This document shows positions 1 to 6,239 of a DNA stretch of 6,276 nucleotides, one piece after another. The position numbers were made by a program, and so were the translations under genes. The stretch is from positions 1 to 6,276 of the forward strand of contig JAIRZS010000342.1 of the NCBI GenBank assembly GCA_031267115.1. Direction: 5' to 3'. The stretch comes from Treponema sp. (lineage in GTDB: Bacteria; Spirochaetota; Spirochaetia; Treponematales; Breznakiellaceae). Below the pieces are notes generated by a model, which was not told the DNA's origin, searched no databases, and saw only the letters and a program-made list of their open reading frames with translations. Each line of letters starts with the position of its first letter. The stretch's first letter is position 1.

Positions 1-17
1 GGCCGGGGGGGTAGCGT

Positions 18-46
18 AAGACTTGCCGCCTGCGGCGTCAAGTCTT
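18..46. repeat. Hairpin 1, imperfect inverted repeat upstream of the lipoprotein gene
   Basis: The arms are 18-30 and 34-46, with a TGC loop at 31-33. Twelve of 13 positions pair; the only mismatch is C26 against T38. The outer part is AAGACTTG against CAAGTCTT, and the inner part is CGCC against GGCG. On the + strand the stem is followed by a short T run (45-48), so it could act as a weak terminator for a gene to the left of the window. It could equally be a copy of a dispersed intergenic repeat. It lies 3 nt before hairpin 2, and the two share the GCC-TNC-GGC tip design. Confidence 0.75.
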
Positions 47-49
47 TTA

Positions 50-74
50 GGAGTTTTGCCTACGGCAAAACTCC
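50..74. repeat. Hairpin 2, perfect 11-bp inverted repeat
   Basis: GGAGTTTTGCC at 50-60 pairs perfectly with GGCAAAACTCC at 64-74 around a TAC loop. No T tract follows on either strand, so it is not a canonical intrinsic terminator. Its arm pattern (GGA, a T run, then GC, mirrored) resembles the inverted repeat at 6210-6239 at the other end of the window. That suggests a common type of intergenic element, although the similarity is short. Confidence 0.8.
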
Positions 75-101
75 ACACCTAATGCGGCGGGGCTGGAGCG
101 C

Positions 102-160
102 AGGGGGGCCGAAAAACGGCCCTAAATCTTGCCGCCCGCCTTATGGTAACAGGCCCCCCT
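102..160. repeat. GC-rich nested inverted repeat
   Basis: AGGGGGGCC at 102-110 is the exact reverse complement of GGCCCCCCT at 152-160. A competing local hairpin lies at the left edge: GGGCCG (106-111) pairs with CGGCCC (117-122) around an AAAAA loop. The two pairings share bases 106-110, so they are mutually exclusive. The enclosed segment also contains CTTGCCGCC (128-136), a 9-bp direct copy of bases 22-30 in hairpin 1. The role is unknown: a terminator with a large loop, a structured leader or remnants of intergenic repeats are all possible. Confidence 0.5.
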
Positions 161-219
161 TTAAAAAATTCCGGGTATTCATTTGACGCATGTTAAGGCG
201 CTTGGCCCGGCGCGGGAGC

Positions 220-249
220 GTGACAAAAGAGGGGTAAATCCGCTATGAT
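220..249 (+). promoter_or_regulatory. Candidate sigma-70 promoter for the lipoprotein gene
   Basis: GTGACA (220-225; 5 of 6 match to TTGACA) and TATGAT (244-249; 5 of 6 match to TATAAT) are separated by 18 bp. Transcription would be expected to begin at or within a base or two of position 256, which is the A of the gene's ATG. This implies a leaderless mRNA, in line with the lack of a Shine-Dalgarno sequence at a useful distance from that ATG. The prediction is by eye only; -10-like hexamers also occur by chance. Confidence 0.45.
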
Positions 250-255
250 GGCTTT

Positions 256-1647
256 ATGCGCGGAACCGGCTGTTTACCGGCAGAGTACGCCCGAGGAAGA
301 CCTGGCCGGGTTTGCACGGGCGCGGTGTTTTTCTTTTTGGCGTTTCTCTGCGGAATTTTTCTCTCCTGCGAGCGGACTTTGGGCTGGGGTATGCTGCTTT
401 GGTCAACCGAAAACCCGGATATACCGTCGGGGACCATCCTGCCGGTGTATATCCGCTCCAATATCGATCAGGTATGGGTGGCGGGTATACCGGAACCTTA
501 CCGGGTTACCAGGCGGGACGGGCTGGACAAATTTGAGATTCCCCTTCCCCTGCTGGAACTTGTGGGCGGCAGAAGCGCGGCTTTAAGGCGCGCGGAGGAA
601 TTCAGGGAATATGCCCTGTCATACGCGGAAACATTGCAGGACGGGCTGCCTATCCGGGAAGAAACCGACAATGGTTCCCGGCGGGTTTACCGCCTGCGCG
701 CCGGGGAAATTATCAAGATACTCTCCAAGCACCAGGGCAGCCCCGCTATCAACACCACCGGGGACCCCCTGCCCGGAGACTGGTACAAAGTGCTTACCAG
801 CGACGGTAATACGGGGTATTGTTTCTCCTACCGGCTTAGAATCTTTGAACATTCGGAGGGGCCTCTTAACGCGAACGCGGGCCGCGGCGAAGCCGAAAAC
901 ACGGAAGACCCGGATCTGGACTTTGTGCTTTCCCGCAATTGGTACCCTGAATCATATGGGACCATGGCCGCCTCGGGCAAGATTGACCTTGAAGAGCTGT
1001 CCGAAAAATGGCAGTTTCTTCCGGGGCAGGATTCGGGCCTGGCCCGTATTCATACGGCGGGACTTGACCGGACTTTCTCGTATACGGGCATCAGGCGGGA
1101 CGGGAGCCGCGCCTGGCATTTCGAGGGCGCGCCCCTGCAAATGACGCTGCGTTCGGAATCCCTTCTCGCGGTGCAGTATTCCGACGAGGGGAGCGCTATG
1201 CGGACGCTGCTCTTTGTTACCCTGCCCTCAAGCCCCGAGAATATTATCGTGCAGGAGACCGAGCGCCGGAACACCCTTTATCAGAATTTTGTTATTCAGG
1301 GGCCCCGTTTTACCAGCAGCAATTATGGGACGCTGTCCTTTATGGCCAACGGCCGCTTTACATGGAACGGGAATTCCCTGCTTGTACCCCAGATTATCCC
1401 GCCGGCAACCCTTGATTCCGGCAATGTGGAGATGCGGCTTTTCCTCGGGCCGTCTCTGGAATCCCTGTACAGCGGCGCTTTTACGCTCCGTTTTAACAGC
1501 GCGGACGCCGCCGGGTTCCCGGTCCACTTTCTCTATACGCTGGATTCGCAGGGGCTGCGGCTCGAATATGTGAACCGGGAAAACCTTGACGGATTGACGG
1601 TAAGCAGGCGGGCGGCTTCTCCCATAATAATCTACTTCTTCAAGTAA
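256..1647 (+). CDS. Probable treponeme-type lipoprotein with SH3-like segment
   Basis: A 463-residue protein of unknown function, probably exported and lipid-anchored. The N-terminus has an arginine-bearing n-region (R2, R13, R15, R18), a hydrophobic core at about 23-36 (AVFFFLAFLCGIF) and a relaxed spirochaete-style lipobox, F-L-S-C, with Cys38 as the predicted lipidation site. Residues about 140-198 look like a bacterial SH3-type module: V-Y-R-L-R-A-G-E, then G-D-W-Y-K-V, then G-Y-C-F-S-Y-R-L. Residues about 260-463 are rich in alternating hydrophobic residues and look beta-rich. No catalytic motif was seen. The start is uncertain: ATG 256 is the only ATG that keeps the whole signal peptide, an in-frame TAA lies at 235, and the alternative GTG at 325 would remove the positive n-region. 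The only purine-rich ribosome site (GAGGGG, 229-234) is 21 nt away and fits out-of-frame ATGs at 245 and 248 better. The next gene starts 39 nt downstream on the same strand, so co-transcription is likely. The family resembles conserved Treponema SH3-domain proteins, from memory only. Confidence 0.85.
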   Translation: MRGTGCLPAEYARGRPGRVCTGAVFFFLAFLCGIFLSCERTLGWGMLLWSTENPDIPSGTILPVYIRSNIDQVWVAGIPEPYRVTRRDGLDKFEIPLPLLELVGGRSAALRRAEEFREYALSYAETLQDGLPIREETDNGSRRVYRLRAGEIIKILSKHQGSPAINTTGDPLPGDWYKVLTSDGNTGYCFSYRLRIFEHSEGPLNANAGRGEAENTEDPDLDFVLSRNWYPESYGTMAASGKIDLEELSEKWQFLPGQDSGLARIHTAGLDRTFSYTGIRRDGSRAWHFEGAPLQMTLRSESLLAVQYSDEGSAMRTLLFVTLPSSPENIIVQETERRNTLYQNFVIQGPRFTSSNYGTLSFMANGRFTWNGNSLLVPQIIPPATLDSGNVEMRLFLGPSLESLYSGAFTLRFNSADAAGFPVHFLYTLDSQGLRLEYVNRENLDGLTVSRRAASPIIIYFFK

Positions 1648-1654
1648 GGGCCAA

Positions 1655-1688
1655 GCAGGGGCAAAATAAGGGTTAGGCAGGGCAAAAT
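1655..1688 (+). promoter_or_regulatory. Duplicated ribosome-site-like motif before the ABC-F gene
   Basis: GCAGGGGCAAAAT (1655-1667) and GCAGGGCAAAAT (1677-1688) are near-identical copies differing by one G. The second copy runs into the start codon of the ABC-F gene: its AGGG (1679-1682) is 4 nt from ATG 1687 and is the likely, rather closely spaced, Shine-Dalgarno site. The first copy is followed by AAG rather than giving an ATG, so it does not start a protein. A small local duplication is the simplest explanation. Confidence 0.5.
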
Positions 1689-3780
1689 GGCCTTTGTACA
1701 ATTTACCAAGGTGTCGCTCGCCTTCGGGGACCGGGACATACTTAAAGATGTGGGCCTGAATTTGGCTTCCGGCTCGCGGGCCGCCCTGGCCGGGGTGAAC
1801 GGTTCGGGCAAGTCCACGCTGATGAAGGTCATTGCCGGAAACCTTAAGGCCGATTCAGGCGAACGGGCAATCCAGAAGGGGAGCCGCGTATCGTACCTGC
1901 CCCAGTCGGGAATTGTACACGCGGGAAAGAACCTGAGGGAAGAAGCCGAGACCGCCTACAACAGCATTGTTTTGCTGCTTGACGAAATGGAAGCGATAGG
2001 GCGCGTCCTGGAAACCGCGAAAAGCGACGACAACAAAACCAAATCCCTGCTGGACGAACACTACCGGCTTCATGAAGCTGTGGAAAATTCCGGTTACTAC
2101 AACAGGGCCCAGGCAATTTCCGCGGTACTTTCGGGCCTGGGTTTTGCAGAAGCCGACCTGGATCGCAGAGCGGAGGAATTTTCCGGCGGCTGGCAGATGC
2201 GCATAGCCCTGGCAAAAGTACTCCTGGAAACGCCCGATATCCTGCTCCTTGACGAACCTACAAACTATCTGGACATAGAGGCCCGCTCGTGGCTGGAAAA
2301 CTGGCTTCGTTCCTTTACCGGCGGCTATCTCCTTGTGTCGCACGATCGCTACTTTTTGGATGTTACCGTCAACGAGGTTTACGAACTTTTCCAGGGCAGT
2401 CTGAAACGCTACGCGGGAAACTACAGCGATTACGAAAAGACACGCCAGGCCGATATTGACAGCCTCCTCAAACGCTACGCGGAACAGCAGGAGGAAATCG
2501 CCAGGCTGGAAAGCCTTATCAACCGTTTCCGTTACAAGGCGAGCAAGGCCGCTTTTGTGCAGGAGCGGGTCAAGAAGCTTGAAAAAATGGAACGGATAGA
2601 GATTCCGGAATCCCTTAAAAAGATCAGCATCAATTTTCCGCCGCCGCCCCATTCGGGCCGTATCGCGCTTACGCTGCGGGGCATCGGCAAAGCTTACGGG
2701 ACGCGCCGGGTACTCGCGGGCCTTGATCTGGACCTTGATGCCGGGGAACGCCTTGTGGTGGTTGGCCGTAACGGCGCGGGCAAGACTACCCTGCTCCGTA
2801 TTCTCGCCGGCGCGGATACCGGATACGAGGGATCGGTACGGTACGGCGCCGGTATCGCCGCGGGCTATTTTTCCCAGGACGCCGCAGAAGCCATGACCGG
2901 CATTACGGCAGATGGACGGGCGCAAACCGTGCTGGAGTTTATGGAAACCGGAGCGCCCTTCGCCCTTATCCCCAAAATCCGGGATATGCTGGGCGCCTTC
3001 CTCTTCCGGGGGGACGACATCTATAAAAGCGTTTCGGTTTTGTCGGGAGGGGAAAAAAGCCGCCTTGCCCTGCTCAAACTGCTCCTCAAACCCATGAATC
3101 TCCTGATACTGGACGAGCCGACAAACCACCTGGACATCTACTCCAAAGACATCTTTCTGGAAACACTGAAGAAATTTTCCGGCACCGTGATCTTCGTCTC
3201 CCACGACCGCGCCTTTATGGAAGCCCTTTCGACAAAAACGCTGGAACTGCGCGCCGCGGAAACCGGTTCTCCCGGAACGCCGCAGGAGGGCGCGGGCAAA
3301 CACCGTTTGTTCTACGGGAACTACGCGTATTATCTGGAACGGCTTGAACGTGAAGCGGCCAACGGCGAGACCGCCCATCAAACAAATACTGCTGCCCTTG
3401 AAAAAAACGGCGCGGCGGCCATTGCCGGAACGGACGTTTCCCCGGCTGCGCCGCTTTCCCAGGCTGTTCCGGCCGGGGCGGGGCCGGCCCCTGTCCCGGA
3501 AACTGTTTTAAGCGCGGCCGGACAGCGGGAAGCGCTTAAGCAGAAGCAGGCGCTCATCCGCAGGCTGGAACGGCGGGAAGAAGAAATTCTCGCGGAGCTT
3601 GGGACCCTGGAAGCGGAAAAGGCCGCGCTGGAAGCCGATCTTGGAAGGCCGGATATTTACAGCAATGGGGAAAAAGCCCGCGCGGTAAAAGCCAAACTTG
3701 ACGCGGCCCTGGAGGAGCTGGCACGCAAGAGCCGGGAATGGGAGTCCAGGGCGGAGGAACTGGCGCGGGCAAGGGGCTGA
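1687..3780 (+). CDS. ABC-F family ATP-binding protein (YheS/Uup-like)
   Basis: A 697-residue protein with two ABC ATPase domains and no membrane segment, the hallmark of ABC-F proteins. Characterised members bind the ribosomal E site and relieve stalled or antibiotic-blocked ribosomes. Domain 1 has Walker A GVNGSGKST (36-44), signature FSGGWQMR (165-172), Walker B LLLDEPTNYLD (186-196) and H-loop SHDRYF (218-223). An interdomain linker rich in charged helix (about 245-310, with R-F-R-Y-K-A-S-K-A) corresponds to the element that reaches the peptidyl-tRNA site. Domain 2 has Walker A GRNGAGKTT (360-368), signature LSGGEKSRL (452-460), Walker B LILDEPTNHLD (473-483) and H-loop SHDRAF (505-510). 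All catalytic motifs, including both Walker B glutamates, are intact. An Ala/Pro-rich linker (about 558-612) leads to a charged coiled coil (about 613-694), as in Uup or YheS. The GGW signature and linker wording recall E. coli YheS. The specific role (housekeeping translation factor or antibiotic protection) cannot be decided; the setting gives no sign of a resistance island. Confidence 0.95.
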   Translation: MAFVQFTKVSLAFGDRDILKDVGLNLASGSRAALAGVNGSGKSTLMKVIAGNLKADSGERAIQKGSRVSYLPQSGIVHAGKNLREEAETAYNSIVLLLDEMEAIGRVLETAKSDDNKTKSLLDEHYRLHEAVENSGYYNRAQAISAVLSGLGFAEADLDRRAEEFSGGWQMRIALAKVLLETPDILLLDEPTNYLDIEARSWLENWLRSFTGGYLLVSHDRYFLDVTVNEVYELFQGSLKRYAGNYSDYEKTRQADIDSLLKRYAEQQEEIARLESLINRFRYKASKAAFVQERVKKLEKMERIEIPESLKKISINFPPPPHSGRIALTLRGIGKAYGTRRVLAGLDLDLDAGERLVVVGRNGAGKTTLLRILAGADTGYEGSVRYGAGIAAGYFSQDAAEAMTGITADGRAQTVLEFMETGAPFALIPKIRDMLGAFLFRGDDIYKSVSVLSGGEKSRLALLKLLLKPMNLLILDEPTNHLDIYSKDIFLETLKKFSGTVIFVSHDRAFMEALSTKTLELRAAETGSPGTPQEGAGKHRLFYGNYAYYLERLEREAANGETAHQTNTAALEKNGAAAIAGTDVSPAAPLSQAVPAGAGPAPVPETVLSAAGQREALKQKQALIRRLERREEEILAELGTLEAEKAALEADLGRPDIYSNGEKARAVKAKLDAALEELARKSREWESRAEELARARG

Positions 3781-3923
3781 ACAGGCGGCGATTCCCAATT
3801 TACCCGGCAGAAAGCGAAAGGGTACCGCAGGAATTTTTCGGGGATCCTGTCAGGGGGGAAAAGCGCCCTTCGCAAGAATTTTGGTCCCTTGAAAAATACG
3901 CCTTCTACCGCTATGCTTCCCCT
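3781..3923. other. Intergenic gap between ABC-F and MoxR genes
   Basis: This 143-nt gap has no convincing terminator: only a 5-bp stem, CAGGA (3828-3832) with TCCTG (3845-3849), is visible. The MoxR reading frame stays open leftwards across the whole gap to an ATG at 3738 inside the ABC-F gene. The translated extension is basic, glycine-rich and unlike MoxR N-termini, so the gap is treated as non-coding. A candidate promoter lies at its right end. Confidence 0.55.
3889..3917 (+). promoter_or_regulatory. Candidate promoter directly abutting the MoxR start codon
   Basis: TTGAAA (3889-3894; 5 of 6 match to TTGACA), a 17-bp spacer and TATGCT (3912-3917; 4 of 6 match to TATAAT) end 6 nt before ATG 3924. 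Transcription would begin at about the A of the ATG. The sequence just before the ATG (CTTCCCCT) is pyrimidine-rich with no Shine-Dalgarno, which agrees with a leaderless message. The spacing to the ATG is identical to that at the lipoprotein gene. Confidence 0.45.
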
Positions 3924-4871
3924 ATGAACGGAGAAGAAGCCGCCCGCGCCCTTATCAACAGCGCCGGGGCGGTTATCAAGGGGAAGCGGGAATTCCTCGA
4001 ACTTCTGACCGCGGCGGTTTTGGCCGGGGGGCATGTACTCATCGAGGACAATCCCGGCCTCGGCAAGACAACGGTGGCAAAGACTTTTGCCCGTCTTATC
4101 GCCGATCCGGACGGGAAGGCCATGCTTTTCAAGCGTATCCAGTTTACCCCGGATCTGCTTCCCTATGACATTACCGGGGTCGATGTTTTTGATCCCGAAA
4201 CCCGTTCTTTCCGTTTTGTCCCCGGCCCCGTGCTGGCAAATATCGTCCTTGCCGATGAAATAAACCGGACCACCCCCAAGGTACAGTCCGCCCTCCTGGA
4301 AGTAATGGCGGAACGGCAGGTTACCATAGGCATGACAACCCACGCCCCCCCTGAACCTTTTTTCGTAATCGCCACGCAGAATCCCATAGAAAGCGAAGGG
4401 ACCTTTCCCCTTCCCGCAGCCCAGTTGGACCGCTTTATGATGCGCCTTTCCCTGGGTTATCCGGACCGGGAATCGGAACTCGCCATATTGGACGAAGACC
4501 CTTCGGAACACGCGCTGGGCCGCCTGGAACCGGTGATTCAGGCGGCGGATTTTCTTGAGGCGCAAAAAGCCTCGGAAGCGGTGTACTGCCATCCGGCGCT
4601 GAGGGACGCCATTGCGGATATCGTCCGGGATACCCGTATTCACCGGAATTTCCTCCTGGGGGCTTCCCCCAGGGCGGGCCTGCATTTTCTGAAAGCCGCC
4701 AAGGCGACGGCGCTGGTAAAGGGGAGGAACTATGTTACTGACGAGGATATTGCCGTGCTGGCAGGCCCTGTTCTCCTTCACCGGTTCAAGCTGAGGGACC
4801 CCCGCTCCGGGGGCGATAAACTGATACGGGAGATATGCCTTGCGCGAATCGAGGGTATCAAAACCTCCTGA
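3924..4871 (+). CDS. MoxR-family AAA+ ATPase
   Basis: A 315-residue cytoplasmic AAA+ ATPase of the usual MoxR length (around 310-330). MoxR proteins are thought to be chaperone-like ATPases that help fold, activate or insert metal into partner proteins, usually encoded beside DUF58 and VWA proteins. Visible motifs are Walker A DNPGLGKTT (42-50), Walker B IVLADEINR (107-115), sensor 1 FVIATQNP (147-154), the family-typical EGTFPLPAAQLDRF (158-171) carrying the arginine-finger region, and sensor 2 GASPRAG (247-253 region). The lid domain follows to the C-terminus. The ATG at 3924 was chosen because M-N-G-E-E begins exactly where MoxR homology normally begins. The only other in-frame ATG, at 3738, would add 62 unlikely residues and overlap the ABC-F gene by 43 nt. 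No GTG or TTG lies between them. The downstream DUF58 gene overlaps its last 32 nt, which implies translational coupling. Confidence 0.94.
   Translation: MNGEEAARALINSAGAVIKGKREFLELLTAAVLAGGHVLIEDNPGLGKTTVAKTFARLIADPDGKAMLFKRIQFTPDLLPYDITGVDVFDPETRSFRFVPGPVLANIVLADEINRTTPKVQSALLEVMAERQVTIGMTTHAPPEPFFVIATQNPIESEGTFPLPAAQLDRFMMRLSLGYPDRESELAILDEDPSEHALGRLEPVIQAADFLEAQKASEAVYCHPALRDAIADIVRDTRIHRNFLLGASPRAGLHFLKAAKATALVKGRNYVTDEDIAVLAGPVLLHRFKLRDPRSGGDKLIREICLARIEGIKTS
4828..4842 (+). promoter_or_regulatory. Shine-Dalgarno and TTG start of the DUF58 gene, inside the MoxR gene
   Basis: GGGAG (4828-4832) lies 7 nt before TTG 4840 within the MoxR coding sequence. This is the best Shine-Dalgarno and spacing combination in the window, and it decides the start of the DUF58 gene. 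No ATG or GTG exists nearby in that frame before the first membrane segment. Confidence 0.65.
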
Positions 4872-6192
4872 CGCGCCCCTTCAGGAGTTCCGCGCGCCGC
4901 CATGCCCGGCGCCGCGGCCATTTGCTTTGCCGCTGATCATAACAGCGCTCATATCCCTGCTCGCCGGGTTTCTGCGCCACGAATTGGCGCTGACTCTTTT
5001 GGGCGCGGTACTGCTGGCGGCGCTTGCCTACAGTTTTGCGGCGATCTTCATCCTTGTCCTGGCGCACCGTAAACGCGCCGCTTCCCTTTCCGCGCGGATG
5101 TCCCCGGAATCCGCCCCGGCGGGCAAACAGGGGGCCGTACTCTGCATACGGGAATATGCCCGCCGCCCCTCAGCAGCGCCGCACTCCGCCGCGGGAGAAG
5201 GAAAATTTTTCCGTTTTCCGGGAATACTCATCCGCTATGAAATCCGCTTTTTCACCGGAGACGGCAGGACGCTGTACCATGTTTTCGATCCCGACGCCAT
5301 AAAGAACAACTACAGCCCCTTTAAGGCGCCGCAGCGGGGCGCGTATTACGGTTCCCGGGACAGCCTCCTCGTATTCGACATTTTCGGTTTTTTCCTGGCC
5401 GCTTTTTCCCTGCCCCAGGAGCCGGGCGCGCGGTTCCTTTCCCTGCCCCAGCCGGCGCAAAAACCGCTCAGTATTGAATTCCGTTCGGGGGGCGCCGAAC
5501 AGCGATCGCAGCCGCGCTTTGCCCGTACCGATAATCTTATCGATCACCGGCCCTATGTCCCCGGCGACGATCCCAGGCGCATCAACTGGAAGCTTTACGG
5601 CCACGCGGGGGATCTTTTTATCCGCGAAGGCGAACCGGAGCCGCCCCCCCATTCAAAACTTACTTTGCTTATAGACACCCAAATCGACACAAGCATATTT
5701 CCCGCGGGGCGTTTTCCCGCAAGGCGCTTTGGCTCCCGCAATTATGCCTCCGAAACAGGCCGCCGGGCCGTTGATCTGCTCTGTGAAAACGCGCTGGCCC
5801 TTGTCATGGAATATTCCGGCCGCGGCCTGGAAATAGCCGTAGGTTATACCGGCGGGAAAGCGCCGCAGACGGGCAGCCCTGCGGAAATGGCGGCCCTCCT
5901 CGCCCATCCCGCGGCGCTGCCGCTCCATTCCCCGTGGCTCCGGGAACCAGACGGCGGCATGGCGGAATTACCCGACGCCCCGGAGGATCGCGCCGTACTG
6001 GTACTCGCGCCGCCCTGTTCGGAAGCGGTAAATTCAGCCCTGGAACGTTTTCTAAAAAAAAGAGGGAAAGAAAAAGAAACGGATATACTCTTTTTGTACG
6101 AAGGGGAAACCCTGGACGAAGCCGCCGATATATGCACGCGCTTTTACGCCCGCAGGGCCGGGGTACGGGCAAGGCGGATCAGGCTGGGCTAG
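4840..6192 (+). CDS. DUF58 domain-containing membrane protein
   Basis: A 450-residue protein, predicted from a TTG start. DUF58 proteins are membrane-anchored partners of MoxR ATPases and have a C-terminal region related to von Willebrand A folds; their exact activity is not established. Two hydrophobic segments (about 29-45 and 49-75), separated by a short R-H-E loop, form a membrane hairpin. They precede a beta-rich region with the family's R-G-A-Y-Y-G-S-R-D and V-F-D-I-F-G-F-F (166-185). The diagnostic DUF58 motif is at 237-252, R-P-Y-V-P-G-D-D-P-R-R-I-N-W-K-L, followed by D-L-F-I-R-E-G-E. The later strand K-L-T-L-L-I-D-T (273-280) is where a VWA-like domain would start, but a full D-x-S-x-S metal site is absent. 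Residues 284-302, rich in Phe, Arg and Gly, look like a lineage-specific insertion. The C-terminus is basic (R-A-R-R-I-R-L-G). The gene overlaps MoxR by 32 nt, forming a two-gene unit. Confidence 0.92.
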   Translation: MRESRVSKPPDAPLQEFRAPPCPAPRPFALPLIITALISLLAGFLRHELALTLLGAVLLAALAYSFAAIFILVLAHRKRAASLSARMSPESAPAGKQGAVLCIREYARRPSAAPHSAAGEGKFFRFPGILIRYEIRFFTGDGRTLYHVFDPDAIKNNYSPFKAPQRGAYYGSRDSLLVFDIFGFFLAAFSLPQEPGARFLSLPQPAQKPLSIEFRSGGAEQRSQPRFARTDNLIDHRPYVPGDDPRRINWKLYGHAGDLFIREGEPEPPPHSKLTLLIDTQIDTSIFPAGRFPARRFGSRNYASETGRRAVDLLCENALALVMEYSGRGLEIAVGYTGGKAPQTGSPAEMAALLAHPAALPLHSPWLREPDGGMAELPDAPEDRAVLVLAPPCSEAVNSALERFLKKRGKEKETDILFLYEGETLDEAADICTRFYARRAGVRARRIRLG

Positions 6193-6209
6193 CAGCCTTT
6201 TACACTTGT

Positions 6210-6239
6210 GGATTTTTTGCATATGCATGCAAAAAATCC
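6210..6239. repeat. Perfect 13-bp inverted repeat after the DUF58 gene
   Basis: GGATTTTTTGCAT (6210-6222) pairs perfectly with ATGCAAAAAATCC (6227-6239) around an ATGC loop. It begins 18 nt after the DUF58 stop codon. The position suits a transcription terminator. However, the T run is inside the left arm and the right arm is followed by CCGATTATCC instead of a T tract, so it does not have a canonical intrinsic-terminator form on either strand. An mRNA 3'-end stabilising hairpin or a dispersed intergenic repeat are alternatives. Confidence 0.8.

Noticed and set aside
1..186. Open frame without a start at the left edge, ending with TGA at 184-186
   Set aside because: It runs through both hairpins and the GC-rich repeats, its translation is low-complexity and basic, and no family is recognisable. 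In GC-rich DNA a 61-codon open frame is not strong evidence of a gene end.
183..211. TTGACG at 183-188 as a -35 element
   Set aside because: The sequence 17 bp downstream is CCCGGC, which is not a -10 element; the GTGACA/TATGAT pair is better.
1855..3381. 508-codon open frame on the - strand within the ABC-F gene
   Set aside because: It lies entirely antisense to a gene whose motifs are all intact, and its translation shows no recognisable domain. Long antisense open frames are common in GC-rich genes.
3738..3923. 62-residue N-terminal extension of MoxR
   Set aside because: The extension overlaps the ABC-F gene, is unlike MoxR N-termini, and would make the protein longer than usual for the family; ATG 3924 fits better.
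3657..4781. 374-codon open frame on the - strand across the ABC-F and MoxR genes
   Set aside because: It is antisense to two well-supported genes, has no recognisable motif, and is explained by codon bias of the + strand genes.
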